Shown piece after piece: positions 1 to 6,079 of a DNA stretch of 13,011 bases (positions within the stretch are counted from its first letter, which is position 1; the number at the start of each line of letters is the position of its first letter). The DNA lies in assembly GCA_900546005.1 (NCBI GenBank), contig URBJ01000060.1:1-13011 (forward strand), written 5' to 3'. Source of the stretch: an uncultured Alistipes sp. GTDB lineage: Bacteria; Bacteroidota; Bacteroidia; Bacteroidales; Rikenellaceae. Under the pieces are notes generated by a model. That model was not told the origin of the DNA. It worked only from the letters and a program-made list of their open reading frames with translations, and did not search any database. Both the position numbers and the translations under genes were made by a program.

Positions 1-1170
1 CTCTTTCAACTCAAACCCCTTCAGATAAATTTGTGTCGTCTTTATAGACTTATGCCCTAAAGATTCACTGATAATAGCTGTTGAAACTCCTGCCCGTTTG
101 AGAACTGTTGCATACGAGTGTCGGGCAACGTATGTGGTCAAGGGTAGTGGCAACTTCAATTTATCACCAATATCTTTGAGGTGCTTGTTTACCTTTGCTA
201 ACACTTTATGCAACCTGTTTGCTACCTGTGCTTCTGTCTTGTGGAATGACGAGAGAACAGGAAACAGATAAGGCGAATGTTCGTTACTGTACTTCTTTAT
301 AATCTCAACAGCCTTATCCTGCAAAGGGATGATGATTTGCTTCTTGGTCTTCTTCCTGTAATAGACAAACTGACCGTCCACTATGTTGCTCCGTTCCAGC
401 ATAGCCATATCAATGAAATTGATTCCAGCTGTGAAGTAGGAGAATGTGAACAGGTCTATCGCCAAACGTTCCATATCTGATTTACCTTTATAATTGATAA
501 CTCTTTGAATGTCCTGTTTGGATATTGCTCTCTTGGCTGTCTGCTGATTCACCTTTGACAACTTGTAGGAATTGAAAGGATAGGCAGTGGTCTGCTTGGA
601 TTCAACAGCTTTGTTGAACACAGCACGAAGATGTCTAAGGCGTGTGCCTATCGTATTTATGGCGTAATGGTTTGATTTCATCCACTGCTCATATTTCTTT
701 AACCAAGCAACATCTATATCAGAGAATGGTATGTCAAGATGCTTGTTGAACTTGATAAAAGATGAGTAGGACACTTCAAACATTCCTGCATATCTGAGCC
801 TGTTCTCATTTTTAAGTGCTTGAATATAGTTTAGAAATCCTTCTCCAACAGATACAAGGTGCTTGGATTGGAAGGTGTCTGTGGATTGGAGTAGGGTTGT
901 AGCAGTAAACTCTGCGTTATTGACTTTTTTATCCAAGATGATTCTTTGAAACTCGTTAATCTTCTCGTTTATGAGAATGAGCAATGCTTCATAGTTTGGA
1001 CACTTGGGCTTGGGTAGGTTCTTCTTGAAGTCCCAATGTGCTGGATTGACAGAGATTCCTAAGCTCTTGTACTTCTTCTTTCCATTCTTACAGATTCTCA
1101 CCATAAGCGGTGATTCGCCATTCTTTAAAACCTTTGATTTGTAACAGGTTACATTAACTGTTGCTTCCAT
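1..1170 (-). CDS. Tyrosine recombinase / integrase of a Bacteroidetes mobile element (C-terminus beyond window)
   Basis: I translated the minus strand from ATG at 1170 and found 390 codons open to the window edge. It should catalyse site-specific integration and excision of an element extending left of the window. The N-terminal part (about residues 1-50, opening MEATVNVTCY) resembles the arm-binding domain of Bacteroides integrases. Residues 105-200 resemble a SAM-like core-binding domain, and residues 213-390 form the catalytic domain. Visible catalytic residues are Arg350 and His351 in YVARHSYAT, His373 in LGHKS, and nucleophile Tyr382 in TTQIYL. The usual first Arg (RGM.F.D in relatives) is Ala248 in TAGINFID; CTnDOT integrase also lacks this Arg. 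Only a short tail should be missing. The DNA is AT-richer than the genes to the right, which fits transfer. It sits downstream of a tRNA-Lys 3' end, as expected for an integrase beside its attachment site. Confidence 0.93.
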   Translation of the reverse strand, partial: MEATVNVTCYKSKVLKNGESPLMVRICKNGKKKYKSLGISVNPAHWDFKKNLPKPKCPNYEALLILINEKINEFQRIILDKKVNNAEFTATTLLQSTDTFQSKHLVSVGEGFLNYIQALKNENRLRYAGMFEVSYSSFIKFNKHLDIPFSDIDVAWLKKYEQWMKSNHYAINTIGTRLRHLRAVFNKAVESKQTTAYPFNSYKLSKVNQQTAKRAISKQDIQRVINYKGKSDMERLAIDLFTFSYFTAGINFIDMAMLERSNIVDGQFVYYRKKTKKQIIIPLQDKAVEIIKKYSNEHSPYLFPVLSSFHKTEAQVANRLHKVLAKVNKHLKDIGDKLKLPLPLTTYVARHSYATVLKRAGVSTAIISESLGHKSIKTTQIYLKGFELKE

Positions 1171-1209
1171 TCTTGGTTTAACTCTCGGTTTAACTGAACC
1201 ATGTAAACC
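1171..1209. repeat. GGTTTA-type short repeats upstream of the integrase
   Basis: Immediately before the integrase start there is a tandem 12-base repeat (1171-1182 and 1183-1194, one mismatch), each copy containing GGTTTA. A third, inverted copy (TAAACC) lies at 1204-1209. The set could be integrase arm-type or excisionase binding sites, or an operator for the integrase gene. This is inference from position only; the repeats themselves are plain in the sequence. Confidence 0.5.
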
Positions 1210-1225
1210 AACGTAATTCAGGCAT

Positions 1226-1260
1226 AAAAAAAAGAGAGCTACCTTTTGGGGTAACTCTCT
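1226..1260 (-). terminator. Intrinsic terminator downstream of tRNA-Lys
   Basis: Bases 1233-1243 pair with 1250-1260 (ten pairs, one C/A mismatch) around a six-base loop. On the minus strand the hairpin is followed by eight Ts (1226-1233 read in reverse; the last base of the run also closes the stem). It lies just past the tRNA 3' end and should stop tRNA transcription before the integrase gene, so the integrase needs its own promoter. Confidence 0.85.
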
Positions 1261-1268
1261 GATTTCTT

Positions 1269-1344
1269 TGGTGATCCGCCTGGGGCTCGAACCCAGGACC
1301 CCAACATTAAAAGTGTTGTGCTCTACCTGCTGAGCTACTGAATC
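1269..1344 (-). tRNA. tRNA-Lys (anticodon TTT), probable element attachment site
   Basis: A 76-base cloverleaf reads on the minus strand from 1344. The D stem GCTC/GAGC, the anticodon stem CAACA/TGTTG around loop CTTTTAA (anticodon TTT), and the T stem CTGGG/CCCAG with loop TTCGAGC are all perfect. The 3' end encodes CCA at 1269-1271. The acceptor stem is imperfect: GATTCAG (1338-1344) faces GCGGATC (1273-1279), giving four Watson-Crick pairs, one T.G wobble, and mismatches at 6-67 (A/C) and 7-66 (G/G). CTGAATC would pair perfectly with the 5' arm. The integrase gene lies on the 3' side, so the 3' end may be element-derived. Whether the hybrid is charged normally cannot be told from sequence. 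Confidence 0.93.
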
Positions 1345-1360
1345 TCCGTTTTTGGTGGTG

Positions 1361-1391
1361 CAAAGATAGACAGTTTTTTCGTTAAACCAAA
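1361..1391 (-). promoter_or_regulatory. Bacteroidetes-type promoter for tRNA-Lys
   Basis: On the minus strand TTTG (1388-1391) is followed by 19 bases and then TATCTTTG (1361-1368). This is a full match to the Bacteroidetes primary-sigma consensus TTTG-N19-21-TAnnTTTG. Its -7 element ends 17 bases before the mature tRNA 5' end, so it should drive the tRNA. Confidence 0.85.
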
Positions 1392-1446
1392 AAGAAAACG
1401 AATTTTATTTATTCTACACGCTATTTTCTTCGATGCACACTGTGGT

Positions 1447-1908
1447 TCACATTTCCGAAACATATCCGACATCCTGCAACAACTGTCCCGACGAAGCAGC
1501 CGCAACGGCCAATCGATCACACCGTTCGTTCTCGGGTATCGACGCGTGGCCCTTCACCCACACGAACCGGACCGAATGACGCCTGTACACCCGCAAAAAA
1601 CGCTGCCACAGATCGGCATTCTTTTTATCCTTGAAATTTTTCTTCTCCCACGCAAAAAGCCAACCCTTTTCTACGGCATGTACCACATACTGCGAATCGC
1701 TGTAAACCGTAACCTCACAGCCATCGTATTTCAGTGCCTCCAATCCGACGATCACCGCCAACAACTCCATCCGGTTGTTCGTCGTCAACGCATAACCGGC
1801 ACTCAACTCCTTCCGGTAAGGCCCGCTCAACAGCACAACGCCGTAGCCTCCCTTTCCGGGATTTCCCTGCGATGCACCATCGGTATAAATTGTAATCTGA
1901 GTTCCCAT
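1447..1908 (-). CDS. rnhA: Ribonuclease HI
   Basis: This is a cytoplasmic endonuclease that cuts the RNA strand of RNA-DNA hybrids, in primer removal and R-loop resolution. The start at 1908 gives 153 residues, close to the E. coli enzyme. Catalytic carboxylates are visible as Asp10 (YTDGAS), Glu48 (NNRMELL), Asp71 (YSDSQY) and Asp131 (ERCDRLA), with His121 in VKGHAS; these nearly coincide with E. coli numbering (10, 48, 70, 134, 124). An in-frame ATG at 1929 would add seven residues, but it lies inside the terminator hairpin 1919-1943, so 1908 is preferred. The gene follows the TraR/DksA-like gene on the same strand and may depend on read-through of that hairpin. No terminator is seen between it and the tRNA promoter. 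Confidence 0.96.
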   Translation of the reverse strand: MGTQITIYTDGASQGNPGKGGYGVVLLSGPYRKELSAGYALTTNNRMELLAVIVGLEALKYDGCEVTVYSDSQYVVHAVEKGWLFAWEKKNFKDKKNADLWQRFLRVYRRHSVRFVWVKGHASIPENERCDRLAVAAASSGQLLQDVGYVSEM

Positions 1909-1913
1909 AACAT

Positions 1914-1943
1914 AAAACAAGGAGGGCATAGCTATCCCTCCTT
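1914..1943 (-). terminator. Intrinsic terminator/attenuator between the TraR/DksA-like gene and rnhA
   Basis: Bases 1919-1926 (AAGGAGGG) pair perfectly with 1936-1943 (CCCTCCTT); the loop contains the palindrome ATAGCTAT. On the minus strand a short T run (1914-1917) follows one base later. It should end much of the upstream transcript 30 bases after that gene's stop. The T run is short, so partial read-through into rnhA is plausible. Confidence 0.65.
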
Positions 1944-1973
1944 CTTAATCTTCCTATTTCTAACTCCTAAAGA

Positions 1974-2357
1974 CTACTTGTGTTCATCTTTGGCTTCGAT
2001 GCACAGGGTCGCATGAGGTACGATACGCAAACGCTCTTTGGGTATCAACTTTCCGGTTTCGCGGCAAATGCCATAAGTTTTGTTTTCGATACGTACCAAT
2101 GCGGCTTCCAGATGCTGTATAAACTTCAGCTGTCTTTGGGCTAAACGGCCCGACTCCTCTTTGGACAGAATCGCCGCCCCCTCGTCGAGGGTCTTGAACG
2201 TCGGCGATGTATCCTCGATATCGTTGCTCTCCGTATGCGTAATGGTCGACCGAAGCAAATCGTAATCAGCCTTTGCCTTTTCCAACTTTTGCAGTATGAT
2301 CTGTTTGAATTCTTGCAATTCCTCATCAGAATACCGCGTTTTTTCAACTCCAGACAT
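1974..2357 (-). CDS. TraR/DksA-family protein with a degenerate zinc finger
   Basis: This 127-residue protein is the short TraR/DksA type common beside ileS in Bacteroidetes. Family members bind the RNA polymerase secondary channel and tune transcription, often with ppGpp; that role is inferred here. Residues 10-40 and 65-95 look like the helical coiled-coil arms, with the acidic stretch ESNDIEDTSP (43-52) near the turn. The C-terminal finger YGICRETGKLIPKERL...HATLCIEAK keeps only Cys98 and Cys119. The second and fourth ligand positions are Thr101 and Ala122, so tight zinc binding is unlikely; this is a known variation in the family. The start is set by a promoter about 30 bases upstream. 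The gene lies between ileS and rnhA, all on the minus strand, with a terminator after it. Confidence 0.9.
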   Translation of the reverse strand: MSGVEKTRYSDEELQEFKQIILQKLEKAKADYDLLRSTITHTESNDIEDTSPTFKTLDEGAAILSKEESGRLAQRQLKFIQHLEAALVRIENKTYGICRETGKLIPKERLRIVPHATLCIEAKDEHK

Positions 2358-2384
2358 GGCTCTAATTGTTTAAGGATTTCGGTA

Positions 2385-2415
2385 TAAAAATAGTTTTTTT
2401 TTATGAAGTTACAAA
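2385..2415 (-). promoter_or_regulatory. Promoter for the TraR/DksA-like gene
   Basis: On the minus strand TTTG (2412-2415) is followed by 19 bases and TATTTTTA (2385-2392), a match to TAnnTTTG except for the last base. It lies between the ileS stop and the gene start, so the gene can be transcribed independently of ileS. Confidence 0.6.
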
Positions 2416-2441
2416 CAATTTTTGCCGGCGACCGTTATTTT

Positions 2442-5400
2442 TCACACACGCTTTACCAGAACTTTAACCGTCATGTCGTCCAGATCCAGCTCCTGCGTTG
2501 CTGCGTCGGTCAATGACTCCGTTTCGAGAATTTCGACAGCCAGTACCTGCGAAGCGATATAGTCCCGATAGGCAGACACCGCGGCACGCAAGGCGTCGTT
2601 CTTCTCGAAAGTCACACGAATCTTGTCCGTCACCTCGAATCCGCTATCTTTCCGGATATTCTGGATACGGTTCACCAACTCTCGTGCCAGACCCTCCTTA
2701 CGGAGCTCGTCGGTCAGCGTAATGTCCATCGCTACGGTCAATTTACCCTCCGTGGTAACCAACCAGCCCGGCATATCTTCCGACGTGATGTCGAAATCGG
2801 CTGCCGTGGCCTCGATCTTCACCCCGTCGATCTCCGTCGTCCACGAATCGGTCCGTTCCAACTGGGCGATATCGGCTTGAGAGAAGGCCGCAACCTTTGC
2901 CGAGATCTGCTTCATCTGCTTTCCATATCGAGGTCCAAGCGTCTTGAAGTTCGGTTTGATCCGTTTGGTGATCACTCCGGTCGTATCTTCAATAAATTCG
3001 AGCTCCTTGATATTCACTTCGCTCAGAATCAGACTGCGTACGGCTTCGATATGCTCCTTGACCACCGGATCGAGCACCGGAATCAGAATCTTCGACAGCG
3101 GCTGACGCACCTTGATGTTCACTTTACGCCGCAGGGCCAACACCATCGACGACACCTTCTGGGCCAAAGCCATCTTCTCCTCCAGATCGCGGTCGACAAG
3201 CGAAGCGTCTGCCACCGGGAACGAACTGAGATGTACCGACACTTCGGAGTGACGGCCGCTCACGGCATTCAGGTCGGTAAAAATCCGGTCTGAAATAAAC
3301 GGAGCGAACGGAGCCGACAACTGTGCGACGGTCTCCAAACAGGTGTAAAGAGTCTGATAGGCCGCCAACTTATCGTCCGACAGGCCACCGCCCCAGAACC
3401 GTTTCCGATTCAACCGCACGTACCAGTTCGAGAGGTTTTCGCCTACGAACTCCTGTATTGCACGCGCTGCCGGTGTCGGATCGTAGTTTTCCAAATAACG
3501 GGTCACGTCGGCCACCAGTGTATTCAACAACGAGATGATCCACCGGTCGATCTCGGGCCGTTCCGCCACGGGAACCTCTTTCTCCTTACCCGTAAAGCCA
3601 TCCACGTTGGCATACAGGGCAAAAAAGCTGTACGTATTATAAAGCGTTCCGAAGAATTTGCGTCGCACTTCGTCCACGCCGTCCACATCGAACTTCAGGT
3701 TATCCCAAGGCTGCGAATTGGAGATCATATACCACCGCACGGCATCCGCACCATACTTCTCGAGCACCTCGAACGGATCGACCGCATTGCCAAGCCGTTT
3801 GCTCATCTTGTTGCCGTTCTTGTCGAGCACAAGACCGTTCGAAATGATATTCTTGAAGGCCACGCTATCGAACAGCATTACGGCCAAGGCGTGCAGCGTA
3901 AAGAACCAACCGCGTGTCTGGTCGACCCCTTCTGCCACGAAATCGGCCGGATAGACCTTCCGGAACGCATCTCCGGAGATTTCGAACGGATAGTGCACCT
4001 GCGCGTAGGGCATAGCTCCCGAGTCGAACCACACGTCGATCAGGTCGCTCTCTCGAACCATCTTGCGACCCGAGTCCGATACCAGCACGATCTGATCCAC
4101 ATACGGACGGTGCAGGTCGAATTTTTCATAGTTTGCTTTGCTATAATCCCCCTCGACATAGTCGGCAAAGGGATTTTCGCTCATGAAGCCCGCAGCGATC
4201 GATTTATCGATTTCGGCTTTCAGCTCAGCAACCGATCCGATACACTTCAGCTCAGCATGATCCTCCGTCGCCCATATCGGCAGCGGTGTACCCCAATAAC
4301 GCGACCGCGACAGGTTCCAGTCAACCAGATTTTCGAGCCACTTGCCGAACCGTCCCGCGCCCGTGCTGACCGGCTTCCAGTTGATCGTCTCGTTCAGAGC
4401 AATCAACCGATCCTTAAGGGCGGTCGTCTTGATGAACCATGAATCCAACGGATAGTACAGCACCGGTTTGTCGGTTCTCCAACAGTGCGGATAGTTGTGC
4501 ACATGCTTCTCGATCTTAAACACCTTGTTCTCGAACTTGAACTTCATGCACAGATCGATATCGAGTGTCGGGTCATTCTCGGTCAGGTTCGGATCGTATG
4601 CGTTCTTCACAAACCGACCCGCATATTCCTTGTAAGCCGCTGCATCAACATGCGTCTTGACAAATTCGGGATCCATATCCTCCAGCAGGAAGAATTTTCC
4701 GGTCCGGTCGACCATCGGCTGCCGTTTCCCGGCCCGATCCACAACGACCAAGGGCGGAATGCCGCTCTGTTTGGCCACCCGGTCGTCGTCGGCACCGAAC
4801 GTCGGAGCGATGTGCACGATTCCCGTACCGTCCTCCGTGGTCACATAATCGCCACCGATCACCCGGAACGCATCGCCATCGGGTTTGATCCACGGAACCA
4901 ACTGCTCATATTGCACTCCAATCAAATCCGCTCCCGTATATTCGGCTACGACACGATATGGAATGTTCTTTCCGTTTCCGTCGTACCCCTCCATCGGAAG
5001 CTCCTCGTTTTTCTTCGGGAAATAGTTATGCAACAGATCCTTGGCAAGGATTACAGTCAACGGCTCCGCCGTATATGGATTGTACGACTGCACCTTCACG
5101 TACCGGATCGACGGTCCCACGGCCAATGCCGTATTCGACGGCAGGGTCCAAGGAGTGGTCGTCCACGCCAAGAAGTAGAGCGTTCCGAATACATCGTCAT
5201 AGAGGAACTCGCTGCGCTCATTACGGATGACCGCAAACTGTGCCGTACAGGTCGTATCCTTCACATCGCGATAACATCCGGGCTGGTTCAACTCGTGGTT
5301 GCTGAGTCCGGTTCCCGCAGCCGGCGAATAGGGCTGTATGGTATACCCTTTATAGAGCAAACCTTTCTTATACAGTTCGCTCAACAGATACCAAAGGGTT

Positions 5401-5879
5401 TCGATATATTTATTATCATAAGTAATATAAGGATCGTCCATGTTGACCCAATACCCCATATTGCGGGTCAACCGCTCCCAAATATCGGTATAGGTCATCA
5501 CCTCCTGACGACAGATCTTGTTGTACTCCTCGATCGAGATTTTTGTACCGATATCCTCTTTGGTGATCCCCAACTTTTTCTCTACACCCAGTTCGACCGG
5601 AAGTCCGTGCGTATCCCAACCCGCTTTGCGGTGTACCAGATAGCCCTGCTGCGTCTTGAACCGGCAGATAATATCCTTTATGGTTCGTGCCATGACGTGA
5701 TGGATACCCGGTTTGCCGTTAGCTGAAGGGGGACCTTCATAGAAAACAAATGTCGGATGTCCCTCACGGGTCTCGATGCTCCGATGAAACGTATCGTCAG
5801 CATCCCACTGTTTCAAAATATCTTCGTTGATCCGGGAAAGATCAAGTCCTTTATACTCCTTGAATTTTAAATTGCTCAT
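2442..5879 (-). CDS. ileS: Isoleucyl-tRNA synthetase, type 2, with swapped HIGH motif (GIHH)
   Basis: This cytoplasmic enzyme charges tRNA-Ile with isoleucine using ATP and edits misactivated valine. The start at 5879 (MSNLKFKEYK) gives 1145 residues. The ATG at 5915 overlaps the promoter -7 element and is rejected. The catalytic signature at residues 50-61 reads PPSANGKPGIHH, so the HIGH tetrapeptide is GIHH (58-61) with first and third residues exchanged. The second signature is KMSKR (691-695). The CP1 editing domain shows TTTPWTLPSN (about 240-249) and GTGIVHIAP...GADD (about 351-365). The C-terminal region has the type 2 pattern KTLGPRYGK, and I see no zinc-binding Cys clusters as in type 1 bacterial enzymes. 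Type 2 enzymes are known to resist mupirocin. All core motifs are present, so it should be functional. Confidence 0.98.
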   Translation of the reverse strand: MSNLKFKEYKGLDLSRINEDILKQWDADDTFHRSIETREGHPTFVFYEGPPSANGKPGIHHVMARTIKDIICRFKTQQGYLVHRKAGWDTHGLPVELGVEKKLGITKEDIGTKISIEEYNKICRQEVMTYTDIWERLTRNMGYWVNMDDPYITYDNKYIETLWYLLSELYKKGLLYKGYTIQPYSPAAGTGLSNHELNQPGCYRDVKDTTCTAQFAVIRNERSEFLYDDVFGTLYFLAWTTTPWTLPSNTALAVGPSIRYVKVQSYNPYTAEPLTVILAKDLLHNYFPKKNEELPMEGYDGNGKNIPYRVVAEYTGADLIGVQYEQLVPWIKPDGDAFRVIGGDYVTTEDGTGIVHIAPTFGADDDRVAKQSGIPPLVVVDRAGKRQPMVDRTGKFFLLEDMDPEFVKTHVDAAAYKEYAGRFVKNAYDPNLTENDPTLDIDLCMKFKFENKVFKIEKHVHNYPHCWRTDKPVLYYPLDSWFIKTTALKDRLIALNETINWKPVSTGAGRFGKWLENLVDWNLSRSRYWGTPLPIWATEDHAELKCIGSVAELKAEIDKSIAAGFMSENPFADYVEGDYSKANYEKFDLHRPYVDQIVLVSDSGRKMVRESDLIDVWFDSGAMPYAQVHYPFEISGDAFRKVYPADFVAEGVDQTRGWFFTLHALAVMLFDSVAFKNIISNGLVLDKNGNKMSKRLGNAVDPFEVLEKYGADAVRWYMISNSQPWDNLKFDVDGVDEVRRKFFGTLYNTYSFFALYANVDGFTGKEKEVPVAERPEIDRWIISLLNTLVADVTRYLENYDPTPAARAIQEFVGENLSNWYVRLNRKRFWGGGLSDDKLAAYQTLYTCLETVAQLSAPFAPFISDRIFTDLNAVSGRHSEVSVHLSSFPVADASLVDRDLEEKMALAQKVSSMVLALRRKVNIKVRQPLSKILIPVLDPVVKEHIEAVRSLILSEVNIKELEFIEDTTGVITKRIKPNFKTLGPRYGKQMKQISAKVAAFSQADIAQLERTDSWTTEIDGVKIEATAADFDITSEDMPGWLVTTEGKLTVAMDITLTDELRKEGLARELVNRIQNIRKDSGFEVTDKIRVTFEKNDALRAAVSAYRDYIASQVLAVEILETESLTDAATQELDLDDMTVKVLVKRV

Positions 5880-5912
5880 AATCCAAATCTTGTTTTGCGA
5901 CAAAACAGAGTA

Positions 5913-5946
5913 CAAAAGTAGCTATTTTTTTCGGCACATTCGCAAA
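5913..5946 (-). promoter_or_regulatory. Promoter for ileS
   Basis: On the minus strand TACTTTTG (5913-5920) matches the Bacteroidetes -7 consensus TAnnTTTG exactly. TTTG (5943-5946) lies 22 bases upstream of it, slightly longer than usual spacing. Transcription should begin around 5905, which excludes the in-frame ATG at 5915 and supports the start at 5879. Confidence 0.7.
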
Positions 5947-5995
5947 CCCGCTCCATTTTATACAAAATTCTCTTTTCCAATACCTATTCAGGGTG

Positions 5996-6030
5996 AATCC
6001 CCCCTGCAATTCTACTCAGTAGTGGGGATT
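5996..6030. promoter_or_regulatory. Nested inverted repeats abutting the envelope-operon promoter (candidate operator)
   Basis: AATCCCC (5996-6002) and GGGGATT (6024-6030) form a perfect seven-base inverted repeat. Inside it is a second one, CTACT-C-AGTAG (6012-6022). The right arm overlaps the -33 element of the operon promoter. There is no T tract, so it is not a terminator. A regulator site or promoter-proximal structure is possible; the regulator cannot be named, and it does not match the classical Fur box. Confidence 0.4.
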
Positions 6031-6059
6031 GTCGCGGCCTCCCGCCCGACCTAACTTTG
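6029..6059 (+). promoter_or_regulatory. Promoter of the six-gene envelope operon
   Basis: TAACTTTG (6052-6059) is an exact match to the -7 consensus TAnnTTTG. TTG (6029-6031) lies 20 bases upstream as the -33 element. The start codon of the first gene is 20 bases past the -7 box, giving a very short leader. No comparable promoter was seen in the short gaps further down, so the downstream genes are probably co-transcribed. Confidence 0.75.
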
Positions 6060-6079
6060 CAACGTCAAAATCATTGAGA

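Noticed and set aside
277..480. 67-codon plus-strand frame in the integrase region
   Set aside because: It is antisense to the catalytic domain of the integrase, which is continuous and motif-complete on the minus strand.
1335..1520. 61-codon minus-strand frame running into the tRNA
   Set aside because: It overlaps both rnhA and tRNA-Lys and has no homology-like features.
4485..5726. Long open frame (413 codons) on the plus strand inside ileS
   Set aside because: It is exactly antisense to a complete IleRS with all motifs. Its translation is rich in Arg, Ile and His with no recognisable domain, as expected from the reverse complement of GC-rich codons.
5880..5915. Upstream in-frame start of ileS at 5915
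   Set aside because: This ATG overlaps the -7 promoter element (5913-5920), so the transcript should start downstream of it.
6029..6079. Upstream in-frame start of the first barrel at 6029
   Set aside because: It lies in the promoter -33 region and would place 17 charged residues before a normal signal peptide.
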